Shown in pieces: positions 1-6,457 of a stretch of DNA of 64,000 bases; within the stretch, counting starts at the first letter, position 1, and the number at the start of each line of letters is the position of its first letter. A model generated the notes under the pieces. The model saw only the letters and a program-made list of their open reading frames with translations. It did no database searches and was not told the origin of the DNA. The translations under genes were made by a program, and so were the position numbers. The DNA lies in the NCBI RefSeq assembly GCF_000772705.2, contig NZ_JSBW02000040.1:1-64000 (forward strand), written 5' to 3'. The stretch is from Xanthomonas vasicola. GTDB lineage: Bacteria > Pseudomonadota > Gammaproteobacteria > Xanthomonadales > Xanthomonadaceae.

Positions 1-84
1 GGCATTGCCGCACTGACGCGACCAGCTGACCAGGTCAAACAGGGTGTGCAACTTCATGCCGGGGATTTCGAACAGGTCAGTCAT
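1..84 (-). CDS. Phage-block protein, N-terminal fragment (runs off window)
   Basis: The first 28 codons of a minus-strand gene are visible, starting with the residues MTDLFEIPGM; the rest lies outside the window. Its ATG overlaps the end of the upstream small membrane gene, so it is translationally coupled to it. It belongs to the early operon reading away from the repressor at 594. Zot, coat and replication proteins all occur in such operons, but 28 residues are too few to assign a family. Real coding is likely because of the coupling; the function is unknown. Confidence 0.5.
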   Translation of the reverse strand, partial: MTDLFEIPGMKLHTLFDLVSWSRQCGNA

Positions 85-250
85 GACCAACCCCGCTGAA
101 ATAGGCGATCAGACCGGCAGGCGTCAGGAACAAGAACACGCCACAAACCCATGTCCACGGCTCAGGCAGGTAGTAGGCACCGATGATGAAAAGAGAGATG
201 AAGGCAGCGAGCGCCCACACGTAGCCGATGCACTTTGCGAACTCCTTCAT
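77..250 (-). CDS. Small two-helix membrane protein of the left phage block
   Basis: A 57-residue protein starting MKEFAKCIGY. It has two hydrophobic stretches (about residues 9-27 and 33-52) separated by a short loop containing LPEPW, so it should be an inner-membrane hairpin. Its start overlaps the stop of the preceding gene (ATGA at 247-250) and its stop overlaps the start of the next, the tight packing typical of ssDNA-phage operons. Small membrane proteins of this kind in filamentous phages act in coat structure or assembly. I do not recognise a specific family, and the gene was identified by hand because it is short. Confidence 0.55.
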   Translation of the reverse strand: MKEFAKCIGYVWALAAFISLFIIGAYYLPEPWTWVCGVFLFLTPAGLIAYFSGVGHD

Positions 251-471
251 GCGACGACCTCCATTTCACTTTGGGCGCTACAAATCGTGACGCGTCGCGA
301 AATAGTCGGCGCGACCAAGTCAACGTAGCTTTCGATGATGAAGACCTGTTCGCGGTGTGCGCGCAGCGCAGCTTCGGCGCGACGGTCAAGAATCCAAGCG
401 ACCAATCGGGCGAGGCCGACGATCACGGTCAGCGCGGAGGCGCCGATCAGTGCAAGTGCGTTTGTGTCCAT
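247..471 (-). CDS. Small single-pass membrane protein of the left phage block
   Basis: A 74-residue protein if started at the ATG giving MDTNALALIG. The frame stays open to 558, but the upstream extension is proline/arginine-rich and lacks a phage-like character. A hydrophobic segment spans about residues 5-25, followed by a basic patch (LDRRAEAALRAHR) that should sit in the cytoplasm. It is the first gene of the minus-strand operon and is divergent from the repressor at 594, with a palindromic operator between them. Family and role are unknown; minor coat or morphogenesis protein is a guess from size and context. Confidence 0.5.
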   Translation of the reverse strand: MDTNALALIGASALTVIVGLARLVAWILDRRAEAALRAHREQVFIIESYVDLVAPTISRRVTICSAQSEMEVVA

Positions 472-569
472 GAAGCCCCTATCCCCTGCCCCTTGACGCG
501 GACCCCGGAGGGGAGCCGGGGGTGCGCGGTGCTCACCCATCGGTGAACACGGACGCATGTATATTCCTC

Positions 570-588
570 GGTTGACAGAGTGTCAACC
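570..588. promoter_or_regulatory. Perfect palindromic operator between divergent phage genes
   Basis: An 8-bp perfect inverted repeat with a 3-bp spacer (GGTTGACA-GAG-TGTCAACC) ends 5 bp before the repressor start codon at 594. It lies in the divergent region between the repressor and the minus-strand small-gene operon. The left arm includes TTGACA, a consensus -35 hexamer, so binding could block a promoter as well as repressor translation initiation. The likely ligand is the adjacent HTH repressor; this is inferred from position and symmetry. Confidence 0.6.
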
Positions 589-593
589 ATGAG

Positions 594-1058
594 ATGAACA
601 TGCCCGCGATAAACGCCCTACTTGACAAAGTGAAAGAGAGTTGCTCTCTCCCGTCAGACAACGTTTTGAGCCAGCGGATCGGTGTCACGAGAGCCGCAGT
701 GAGCATGTGGCGGAACGGCGGAAAGCCGGTGCCAGATGAACGGATTGCGCAGCTATGCGCGATGGCAAAGCTCGATGGCGGCGAATGGATGGCGCGGATT
801 CATGCAGAGCGCGCGGCATCGCCGGCAGAAAAGGCCCTATGGCGATCAGTGTTGGACAGGCTAAGCGCGGCCGCCGCGGTGGTCGCGCTGCTGGTACTGG
901 CGGTACACACAGGCGCGCATGAGGCGCTGCTAGCGGCCCTTTCGCCGGTAGCCGTTACCCACCCTCTATACATTATGCGAAATGGGAGGCCAGGCCAGCC
1001 GGCATGCCAACCGGCAGCTTTTGCGTCGGCTGGACCGCGCCAAGCGTTTCCAGGATGA
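594..1058 (+). CDS. Phage Cro/CI-like repressor with membrane segment
   Basis: A 154-residue protein. Residues about 20-60 form a helix-turn-helix of the phage repressor type (LSQRIGVTRAAVSMWRNGGK, then PDERIAQLCAMAKLDGGEW). A hydrophobic segment at about 93-108 (AAVVALLVLAVHTGAHEALL) suggests membrane association, as seen in some filamentous-phage regulators. The gene reads through the dif-like site: the bases of that site encode YIMRN, and the last roughly 28 residues come from DNA beyond the junction. The natural C-terminus probably ends near the site, so this tail would be a by-product of element insertion. It probably represses the divergent operon through the operator at 570-588. Confidence 0.65.
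   Translation: MNMPAINALLDKVKESCSLPSDNVLSQRIGVTRAAVSMWRNGGKPVPDERIAQLCAMAKLDGGEWMARIHAERAASPAEKALWRSVLDRLSAAAAVVALLVLAVHTGAHEALLAALSPVAVTHPLYIMRNGRPGQPACQPAAFASAGPRQAFPG
967..983. other. dif-like XerCD attachment site, left copy
   Basis: TATACATTATGCGAAAT. Its reverse complement contains CGCATAATGTATA, matching the XerC arm plus central region of bacterial dif (the E. coli site contains CGCATAATGTATATTATG). Filamentous phages of Xanthomonas integrate at dif using a core of this sequence. The identical 17 bp recur at 2988-3004, while sequence on the XerD-arm side differs between copies, as expected for hybrid attachment sites. It overlaps the 3' end of the repressor gene and the ATG of the next gene. 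Confidence 0.8.
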
Positions 1059-1632
1059 CCGCTATCGGCTCCGGCTGACCCACCTCACCGCGGCCAAGCT
1101 GCTCGATGTCAGCGTGCGCACCCTACAGAATTGGGAGTCCGGCAAGACCCGCATTCCCCATTCAGCGTTCAAATTGGTGCGGCTGCTGGCGAGTGGCAAG
1201 CACCTCGAAGGTCCGGCCTGGAAGGACTTCCACGTCCGTGGCGATACGCTCATCACCCCCGAGGGCCATACGTTTCCGGCGGCTGACCTCGCTTGGTGGT
1301 CCCTGTTGTTCCGGCAAGCCGAGGCGTTCCGCACGCTCTCTCGTGAGAAGCGCCAGGCCGAGCGCGCCCAATCCACCGGCGGTTCTTCCTCGATGTCCGA
1401 GCCGTACGAGCTCGTGGCCGTTGCCAAGTCGCTCCTGAATCAGGTACGCTCGGCGCCATCTAGCCTCCCCGGTCGCAAGACCAGCAGTGAGGCACCCCAG
1501 GCGCACGGACTGACGGTACCCGACGCGTGTGAACCTAGGGCTCGGGTGTCTGTAGCAAGCTGCGGCCCGCAGGATCCAACTAAGGCAGCTCATCACCCCG
1601 GCACCAGGGGGGGTTGGGGGGCCTTAGCTTGA
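982..1632 (+). CDS. DUF3653/VC1465-family protein, putative Xer recombination activation factor
   Basis: A 216-residue frame whose ATG lies in the last two bases of the dif-like site. Residues about 10-75 carry a conserved block (RLDRAKRFQDDRYRLRLTHL, then a helix-turn-helix LDVSVRTLQNWESGKTRIP). The block continues to about residue 125 with WKDFHVRGDTL, TPEGH and LAWWSLLFRQAE. This is the DUF3653/VC1465 family, whose TLC-phage member XafT activates XerD-first recombination at dif. Family membership is recognised from motifs; the activity is inferred, but the position beside dif fits well. Residues beyond about 150 look low-complexity and may be non-native read-through. The true start could be internal. 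Confidence 0.7.
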   Translation: MGGQASRHANRQLLRRLDRAKRFQDDRYRLRLTHLTAAKLLDVSVRTLQNWESGKTRIPHSAFKLVRLLASGKHLEGPAWKDFHVRGDTLITPEGHTFPAADLAWWSLLFRQAEAFRTLSREKRQAERAQSTGGSSSMSEPYELVAVAKSLLNQVRSAPSSLPGRKTSSEAPQAHGLTVPDACEPRARVSVASCGPQDPTKAAHHPGTRGGWGALA

Positions 1633-1684
1633 CCCCCGAAGACCGCCCGAAATCAGCCGCTCCCCGCCTCAAGGGAGTGTGCAA

Positions 1685-2077
1685 ATGAACGACCGACCCC
1701 TCTATTCCGCAGGCGGTATCGTCCCCCGTAACCACCGTGAATTCGTTCTTCGTCAGGGCACTCAAGGTTGGTACTGGCATACCGCCGGCTACACCACCCC
1801 CGAGCAGTGCGCGTTTGTTGGGAAGGACACTCTCGGGCGCCTCGTTAAGCAGGCGCATTCGGCTGCGACAGCCGCAGTCACTCCGCCGCAAGGTCAGCCT
1901 TTTACAGATCCGGATGCTGATTCTGGCTTGCCCTACGCGACGGCTGAGGCGTTCTACGACGCCTTGATGCACAGCTTCTCTGCCGCACTTGAGGAGCACG
2001 CACGGGTCCATGGACACCAGTTTCGTAATACTTGGCGCGGCGCTGGGTCGTACGAGCGCGCCCGGGGGTGGTTATGA
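1685..2077 (+). CDS. Hypothetical protein of the dif-flanked module, paralogue 1
   Basis: A 130-residue protein. The ATG at 1685 is preceded by a purine-rich AAGGGAG seven bases upstream, which is why it is preferred over the GTG at 1679. The core reads WYWHTAGYTTPEQCAFVGKD, then TPPQGQPFTDPD, ATAEAFYDALMHSF and HARVHGHQF. The next gene is a clear paralogue with the same order of motifs. No signal peptide or membrane segment is seen. I do not recognise the family. It may be a replication or ssDNA-binding accessory of the element, but nothing in the sequence proves that. Confidence 0.65.
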   Translation: MNDRPLYSAGGIVPRNHREFVLRQGTQGWYWHTAGYTTPEQCAFVGKDTLGRLVKQAHSAATAAVTPPQGQPFTDPDADSGLPYATAEAFYDALMHSFSAALEEHARVHGHQFRNTWRGAGSYERARGWL

Positions 2078-2391
2078 GCCGCGTCCTCACCCTCTCTCGC
2101 CGTGCCCGCCCCGCTTCCTGGCAGTGGCGTCGTACTGGTTACACCTGCGCCGAAGAGTGCTCAGTCATCGGCCGCGCTGCGCTTGTCCGCTATGCCAAAG
2201 AGGCCTGGGAAGCTGCGATCGACGCTGTCCAGCCCGATGATGGCTCTCCGTTTATCGATGAAATTGGGGCTCCCTGGGCGGACGCCGAAGTCTTCTACAA
2301 CGCATTGTTGGACCATCTGGCCACACGTTTGCTTGAGCGTGCACGCCGCAATGGTCACCAGTACATCGGCGTGCAGGAGTGCGTCCGATGA
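2074..2391 (+). CDS. Hypothetical protein of the dif-flanked module, paralogue 2
   Basis: A 105-residue protein whose ATG overlaps the stop of the upstream paralogue (ATGA), so the two are translationally coupled. Conserved positions against paralogue 1 include the W-x-W-(K/R/H)-x-(T/A)-GYT start, the E-x-C motif, DDGSPFIDE against QGQPFTDPD, AEVFYNALLDH against AEAFYDALMHS, and ARRNGHQYIG against ARVHGHQF. The pair therefore arose by tandem duplication followed by strong divergence. The N-terminus is basic (RVLTLSRRARP). No known domain is recognised. Confidence 0.65.
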   Translation: MSRVLTLSRRARPASWQWRRTGYTCAEECSVIGRAALVRYAKEAWEAAIDAVQPDDGSPFIDEIGAPWADAEVFYNALLDHLATRLLERARRNGHQYIGVQECVR

Positions 2392-2696
2392 GCGACTACG
2401 AGCACAACATCCCGGCCTACCAGGGCACCCTGGCCGCCTTCAACAAGATGCTCGATCAGCTCGATGAGTGGTGGGCGCATGAGCAGCAGCAAGGACCTGT
2501 CAGCCTGCGCCGGCGTATTGCGGTGCGTGGCGTGCGTGGCGACCTGGTCAGCAACATCGATGGTATCGAGAAGCTCATCAAGACTGCGCAGCTGATTGAC
2601 GGCGCTGCGCCCGCCAATAAGACCGCCCCATTGGGGCGGTCGCTGGCGGGCACTGCGTCGTCTATGACTCCGGCACGACGCAGGCTCTGCTCTTGA
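2388..2696 (+). CDS. Small hypothetical protein of the dif-flanked module
   Basis: A 102-residue frame that starts with ATGA overlap to the preceding gene. Residues 1-75 look like a real soluble helical protein (YEHNIPAYQGTLAAFNKMLD, then LDEWWAHEQQQGPVSLRRRI and VSNIDGIEKLIKTAQLID). The last 25 codons run through a perfect terminator-like hairpin at 2621-2641. A TAA lies in another frame immediately before that hairpin, so the native C-terminus may have been lost to a 1-base indel. No family is recognised. Confidence 0.55.
   Translation: MSDYEHNIPAYQGTLAAFNKMLDQLDEWWAHEQQQGPVSLRRRIAVRGVRGDLVSNIDGIEKLIKTAQLIDGAAPANKTAPLGRSLAGTASSMTPARRRLCS
2621..2641 (+). terminator. Rho-independent-like hairpin at end of the small-gene operon
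   Basis: Perfect 9-bp stem GACCGCCCC-ATT-GGGGCGGTC. It lies inside the last codons of the 2388-2696 frame rather than after its stop. There is no long T-run on the 3' side, so termination strength is uncertain. Confidence 0.5.
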
Positions 2697-2763
2697 TCAT
2701 CTTGACCGAACAGGCAGGCTCGCCCTGCCCCCTGGCAGCGACCCTGGGCGCTGCCGGCGAGTA

Positions 2764-2830
2764 CCGGGCGCCCGGGGTGCAGGGGTGGAACCCCTGCGGC
2801 TATGGCGCATGGATGCGCCGCCTTTTTCCG
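2764..2830. other. Hairpin cluster, candidate ssDNA-phage origin/packaging region
   Basis: Three perfect inverted repeats lie within 56 bases: CCGGGCGCCCGG (2764-2775), GCAGGGGT-GGA-ACCCCTGC (2779-2797) and GGCGCAT-GG-ATGCGCC (2804-2819). A T5 run follows the third. No gene covers the stretch 2697-2987. Clustered hairpins in the gene-free segment next to the attachment site are the usual layout of the intergenic region of filamentous phages, where plus/minus-strand origins and packaging signals lie. The assignment is by layout, not by a known nick site. Confidence 0.45.
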
Positions 2831-2987
2831 GTCCGGACCCGGCTTCTTGCTCTCTCAGGTCCTGACATAACATCAAATGGCGACCGCTTTTTCTGTCAAT
2901 TAAAATGGAAGGAATTGCCGGTCGAGATAATCCATGATAATAATTGCCGCACAGGGGTGATTAACTATGTCGATTAACTCGGCACGA

Positions 2988-3004
2988 TATACATTATGCG
3001 AAAT
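2988..3004. other. dif-like XerCD attachment site, right copy
   Basis: The same 17 bp as at 967-983, in the same orientation (TATACATTATGCGAAAT). The two sites bound the 2-kb module as direct repeats, as left by XerCD-mediated integration of a circular element. The upstream flank here (TTAACTCGGCACGA) differs from that of the left copy. No gene is supported in the 286 bases between this site and the hairpins at 3291. Confidence 0.8.
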
Positions 3005-3290
3005 TGGCTATCTGTGCCGCGCTTGCCCGGCTTCGCTGGATCTGGCTTTGGATCAAGACTTGCCTGCCGAACCGTTCCCCTAGCGAAACGGAACCCACCG
3101 TGCCTGTTGGCGAACAATGCCCGAACAGCTGCGCGGCAGATCTACAGATGCGTAGTGACGAACCATGTGGAACTGACAGGCCCTTGGCCAGGCTGGCGAG
3201 CAGTCGATGGTCAAGGTCGTTGTGGTGGATCTTGGCGAATGGAGAGACGGCCACTTCGGCAGAACAGCCCGTCGCCGCGCCCGCGTTGCG

Positions 3291-3325
3291 GGATAAGGCG
3301 TTATCCGTAGGGGCTATGCCCCTAC
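3291..3325. terminator. Two adjacent perfect hairpins downstream of the DUF4124 gene
   Basis: GGATAA-GGCG-TTATCC (3291-3306) is followed directly by GTAGGGGC-TAT-GCCCCTAC (3307-3325). They lie 8 bases beyond the stop of the minus-strand gene at 3333 and 287 bases from the dif-like site. They may terminate that gene's transcript. Because they are paired and lie in a phage remnant, an old ssDNA origin is an alternative. Confidence 0.5.
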
Positions 3326-3332
3326 ACGCAAA

Positions 3333-3725
3333 TCACCTGCATGCATTGTGGACGACGTTGTCCCAATAGCTGGATAGCGCAAAGTCACGATGTAGGCCGG
3401 CAGCCTCATAGGCAGCTGCCCGGCTTGCCTTGGCGCTTTGGCACGTAGATCCGTTTGCACTGTCAGTAACAGTGGCGCCACCGGCATCACCACCAGAAGA
3501 TGTGTTGCGTGCTTTGAGTTGACGGTCGATGCGATAGAGACGCCATTTCTCTGCGTTGCTTTGCTCAGGAACAGGGGTAGCGTCCCAAGCCTTCTCGGAG
3601 TGGCCGGAGGTGCACGGCGCTGACTGATAAACGACCTGGCCGCGTTCGCGGCACTTATGCACCTGCTGAGCTTGAACAGGCACCGCGGTAGCTAGCGCCA
3701 GCACTATTGCAAATCTCGCTTCCAT
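3333..3725 (-). CDS. Secreted DUF4124-type protein in phage remnant
   Basis: A 130-residue protein with a typical signal peptide (MEARFAIVLALATAVPVQAQ) and then the DUF4124 start HKCRERGQVVYQSAPC, in which two cysteines bracket an aromatic Q-S core. The remainder is polar and of low similarity to anything I know. Such proteins are common in Xanthomonadaceae, are exported, and have no known function. It reads in the same direction as the zot remnant and sits between it and the dif-like site, so it may be cargo of the phage remnant. Confidence 0.7.
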   Translation of the reverse strand: MEARFAIVLALATAVPVQAQQVHKCRERGQVVYQSAPCTSGHSEKAWDATPVPEQSNAEKWRLYRIDRQLKARNTSSGGDAGGATVTDSANGSTCQSAKASRAAAYEAAGLHRDFALSSYWDNVVHNACR

Positions 3726-3914
3726 GCATTTCCCCTTGTTCTAGGGAAATGATAGCTCGTTAGGAAACAGATTTTCGTGACGCGTACCAATGCGGCGGCG
3801 ATGGCGATGTTGTCGATAAGCCCTAAAACAACAGCACCCACCATGCAGAGGGTGAAACGAAATGCAACAACGTCTGCGGCGTCTTTGCTGACAAGGGGGC
3901 CTTTTCGTGATGCA

Positions 3915-4196
3915 TCACGATTTCATCTCACGGGCGCGCATGCGCCGATCCGCAAGCAATGCCAGCGCAGTGTCGGCCTCGCTATTGGCGAAGGCATAGT
4001 GCAACGAGTCGATAGTCGCAGCGATGGAAACCTCTTTCTCGGACTGGCCGAGATAGGCCATAGATTCTTGCTTGCGCTTGCGCCGATAGTCCCTTGCACG
4101 CTCGGGGGCGCTCATGGCCTCGCCGTAGTTGGGTGGCCTGCCCTGCTTGCGCGGAAGCTGCATTTCTAAGGTGCCGGGGTCTTTTTCGTCACGCAT
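3915..4196 (-). CDS. Basic hypothetical protein downstream of zot fragment
   Basis: A 93-residue charged protein. The N-terminal part has a run of basic residues with an AT-hook-like core (RKQGRPPNYGEAMSAPERAR, then DYRRKRKQESM), which suggests nucleic-acid binding. The C-terminal half is helical (ATIDSLHYAFANSEADTALA, then LLADRRMRAREMKS). Its start lies two bases from the stop of the zot remnant, so it was part of the same phage operon. In the following 190 bases (3726-3914) only a short hydrophobic frame (MVGAVVLGLIDNIAIAAALV) without an obvious start is seen, possibly a decayed membrane gene. Confidence 0.5.
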   Translation of the reverse strand: MRDEKDPGTLEMQLPRKQGRPPNYGEAMSAPERARDYRRKRKQESMAYLGQSEKEVSIAATIDSLHYAFANSEADTALALLADRRMRAREMKS

Positions 4197-4197
4197 A

Positions 4198-4680
4198 TCA
4201 CATTACGCCTTGTTCTTGGCTTCGCAGCGCGAGGCAGCGAACCAGCGGAACCGGTGAAACTGCCGCCCTTGGCCTGTGGCGACTCTGGGAATGTGCCATG
4301 TGTTCGTATCGCCTTGCCGACCACGCTGCCAGGGTTGGCGTGTTGCCCGGCCATTGGCTGCTGTGGCTGCGATTGTTGCTGCTGTTGCTGGCCACCCTGC
4401 CCGTGCGGCCATAGGGGTGGTATGGAGCGCCGTGACGGGCCACCGTGCGGCACTGCGGCTGGTCTAGCTCGTATCGGGTGCCCTGCTCGGTGAAACAGCT
4501 GCACGAGGCTTCCTGCATGCGGCCGGCAGCATCGCGCCCAGTGAGCGAGGACATGCAGTGCCGCTCGGGGTCGGCGGTGACTTCGCGCTGATCGTAGGCG
4601 GGCGCGATCCAGGGCATCGAGCCGAATCGGGGTTCGTGGAGCCTCGCATATTCAGTGCGCGTTCCGAAGTTGCGTCGTGA
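4198..4680 (-). pseudogene. zot: Filamentous-phage zot (gene I) C-terminal remnant
   Basis: The frame encodes the C-terminal part of a Zot/pI protein: EYARLHEPRFGSMPWIAPAY, then VTADPERHCMSS and the periplasmic cysteine-rich tail CSCFTEQGTRYELDQPQCR with RHGAPYHPYG. The Walker ATPase half that powers phage export is missing. Homology stops near 4670-4700, where an unrelated alpha/beta-hydrolase begins on the other strand, so the gene was truncated by rearrangement. The end beyond about 4400 is glutamine/serine-rich. The family call rests on the conserved EP-R..MPW.AP.YD and TEQGTRY motifs. Confidence 0.65.
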
Positions 4681-5275
4681 TCCGACCAATCCACCGCCCC
4701 TGCCGGCCGATACTGCGCGCAATGTCGTGCTGGTGCACGGCGCCTTCGCCGTTGGTTCCGGATGGCGCAATGTTTATGACCGCTTGGTCAAGCGGGGCTA
4801 CCACGTCTCTGCACTCGCGCCCGATGCCGGCGAGACCACCGCGCAGTTGTACCAGGGCTTCGCTCCCACGCCTGAGTTCGTCATCGACACCCGACCCGAC
4901 GGCTTCGGCTTCGTGCGTCCTGCCAACTTCAAGGCCGGCTTCGCCAGTGATGTCAGCGATGCCGATGCAGCGTTCATGGCCGCGCCCCAGGTGCCGATCA
5001 AGATGGCCGCATTCGGCGAGCGTCTGCAACACGCAGCCTGGAAGACCAAGCCGAGCTGGGCGGTGATCGCCACCGAAGACAAGGCCTTCGATCAGGCCAT
5101 GTTGCTGCACATGGCCAACGTATCGGCGCGGACATCATTACCGTGCCGGGAAGCCACGCTGTTCATCGCGCAGTCCCAAACCGTGTCCGATGTGATCGAC
5201 CGCGCTGCGCGCGCCGCTGCGACAGAAGCCAAGTCCAGGTTCACACCAGCACGGAGGCCGGCTGACGCTGCTTGA
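4655..5275 (+). pseudogene. Alpha/beta-hydrolase with deleted nucleophile and scrambled histidine region
   Basis: The 206-codon frame starts like the family of small esterases (NVVLVHGAFAVGSGWRNVYD, residues about 23-42) and later matches the family's second half (APDAGETTAQLYQGF, then DAAFMAAPQVPIKMAAF and AAWKTKPSWAVIATEDKAF). Between YHVS and ALAPDAGE about 60 residues are missing, including the GHSYGG nucleophile elbow. Around 5119-5158 two compensating indels put about 13 residues in the wrong frame. The other frame reads IGADIITVPGSHAV, so the catalytic His is lost. The original start is also replaced by zot-side DNA. It cannot be an active hydrolase. Confidence 0.75.
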
Positions 5276-5668
5276 AGTAGCCAACGGTACCGTCGCCGTT
5301 CACCGGCGACGGTTACCCGCAGCAAAAGCAGGCTCGACAATAAAATCTGTCCGAAGACATCGTTGTCGGATCTGACGTGCGTGCTCGGCACCGGCGCCAC
5401 GCTGGCGTCTTGCAGAGCGAGCGGCTGGTCACAAGATCGAGAAAAAGTCGTCGTCCACTACCCTGCAGATCGCGCAGACACCATTGTCGACATGGCTAGG
5501 CGAGACAAAAACCTCCTAGCATCTCGCATGACGATGCTGTCTCCTCGACGGCGCACCGTTGCACCCCGCGCATGGACGCAATTCCCCCAGACGATCGATG
5601 CGGTCATCCCCAACCGGTCGACACTCGGGATCTGTCCGCGAAGGCGGTCATGCCGGAATTGAGAGTAG
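5276..5668. other. Gene-free stretch upstream of the regulator operon
   Basis: About 390 bases between the hydrolase remnant and the OmpR-type regulator. No frame with convincing protein character was found on either strand. It should contain the promoter of the regulator/peroxidase/kinase operon, but I cannot point to a clear -35/-10 pair. Confidence 0.4.
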
Positions 5669-6457
5669 ATGATCAAGCCGCATTCCCGTTCCCCCTCCCC
5701 GCCTTCCTCCTCCGACGCATCCACGCCCCGCTCCGCCCCAGTCGCCAAGGTGCTGGTGGTGGATGACGACCAGGCCATGGCTCAAGTGGTCATGGGACAT
5801 ATCCGTTCGCATGGCATGGAAGCCTTTGTCGCCACCAACAGCAGCGAACTGGCCGAGGCGCTGCGTCGGCGCGAGCCGGATATTCTGCTGCTGGACCTGA
5901 TGCTCAAACATGAAGATGGTCTGGACTTGTTGCGCGCCTTGCGTAAGGAATCCGATATCCCGGTGATCATCATGACCGGCCATCGCCGCGACGAAATCGA
6001 TCGCGTGGTGGGGCTGGAACTGGGCGCCGACGACTACCTGCCCAAGCCATTCGGGTTGCATGAACTGACTGCACGGATCCGCGCCGTATTGCGCCGCCAT
6101 ATTGCCTCCAAGGTGGCAGCGGCACGCGGTGCGGGCGAAGGTCGCGTGCGCTTCGATGCCTGGGAATTCGATTTGCAGGCCCGCACGGTGGGGCGCACAG
6201 GCGCGCCTGCCATTCCGCTGACCAAGGGCGAATACGCGTTGCTGCGCGCCTTTGTCGATGCACCGGGACGACCACTGAGCCGCGAGCACTTGATGCGTGC
6301 CACGCGTCTGCATGAGGACGTGTTCGACCGCAGTATCGACGTGCAGATCCTGCGCCTGCGCCGCAAGCTGGAGCAGGACCCGCGCGAGCCGACGCTGATC
6401 GTGACCCAGCGCGGCGCCGGTTATGTCTTCACGCCGTCGGTCGAGCACGCTCGATGA
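5669..6457 (+). CDS. OmpR/PhoB-family response regulator (VirG-like)
   Basis: A 262-residue regulator. After a proline/serine-rich leader (about 26 residues) comes a receiver domain with the acidic pair in VLVVDDDQ, phosphoacceptor Asp76 in ILLLDLMLK, the Thr of IMTGH and the Lys of PKPFGLHEL. A winged-helix DNA-binding domain follows from about residue 155 (TKGEYALLRAFVDAPGRPLS, then RSIDVQILRLRRKLEQDP). It overlaps the next gene by ATGA, and the VirA-like kinase is two genes downstream, so that kinase is its probable partner. The leader is unusually long; an internal start is possible but no better ATG precedes the receiver. Confidence 0.85.
   Translation: MIKPHSRSPSPPSSSDASTPRSAPVAKVLVVDDDQAMAQVVMGHIRSHGMEAFVATNSSELAEALRRREPDILLLDLMLKHEDGLDLLRALRKESDIPVIIMTGHRRDEIDRVVGLELGADDYLPKPFGLHELTARIRAVLRRHIASKVAAARGAGEGRVRFDAWEFDLQARTVGRTGAPAIPLTKGEYALLRAFVDAPGRPLSREHLMRATRLHEDVFDRSIDVQILRLRRKLEQDPREPTLIVTQRGAGYVFTPSVEHAR

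Larger units (their letters stand above)
983..2988. mobile_element. dif-flanked 2-kb module (candidate IMEX / satellite phage)
   Basis: The segment between the two identical dif-like sites is about 2.0 kb. It holds the DUF3653 protein, two tandem paralogues, one further small gene, a terminator hairpin and a hairpin cluster. This is the size and layout of an integrative mobile element exploiting XerCD. No replication initiator, coat, pIII or Zot gene is visible, so it would depend on a helper phage or is a decayed satellite. The blocks on both sides also look phage-derived, giving a tandem array at dif. Confidence 0.6.

Noticed and set aside
235-546. Plus-strand frame of 103 codons opposite the left phage block
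   Set aside because: It lies antisense to two coupled small membrane-protein genes, has arginine/serine-rich chance composition and no ribosome site.
1062-1596. Minus-strand frames of 121 and 144 codons inside the DUF3653 gene region
   Set aside because: Antisense shadows of the plus-strand gene, with no motif and biased composition.
3777-4169. Plus-strand 130-codon frame across the zot-remnant side
   Set aside because: It overlaps the minus-strand 93-residue gene, whose composition and coupling to zot are better.
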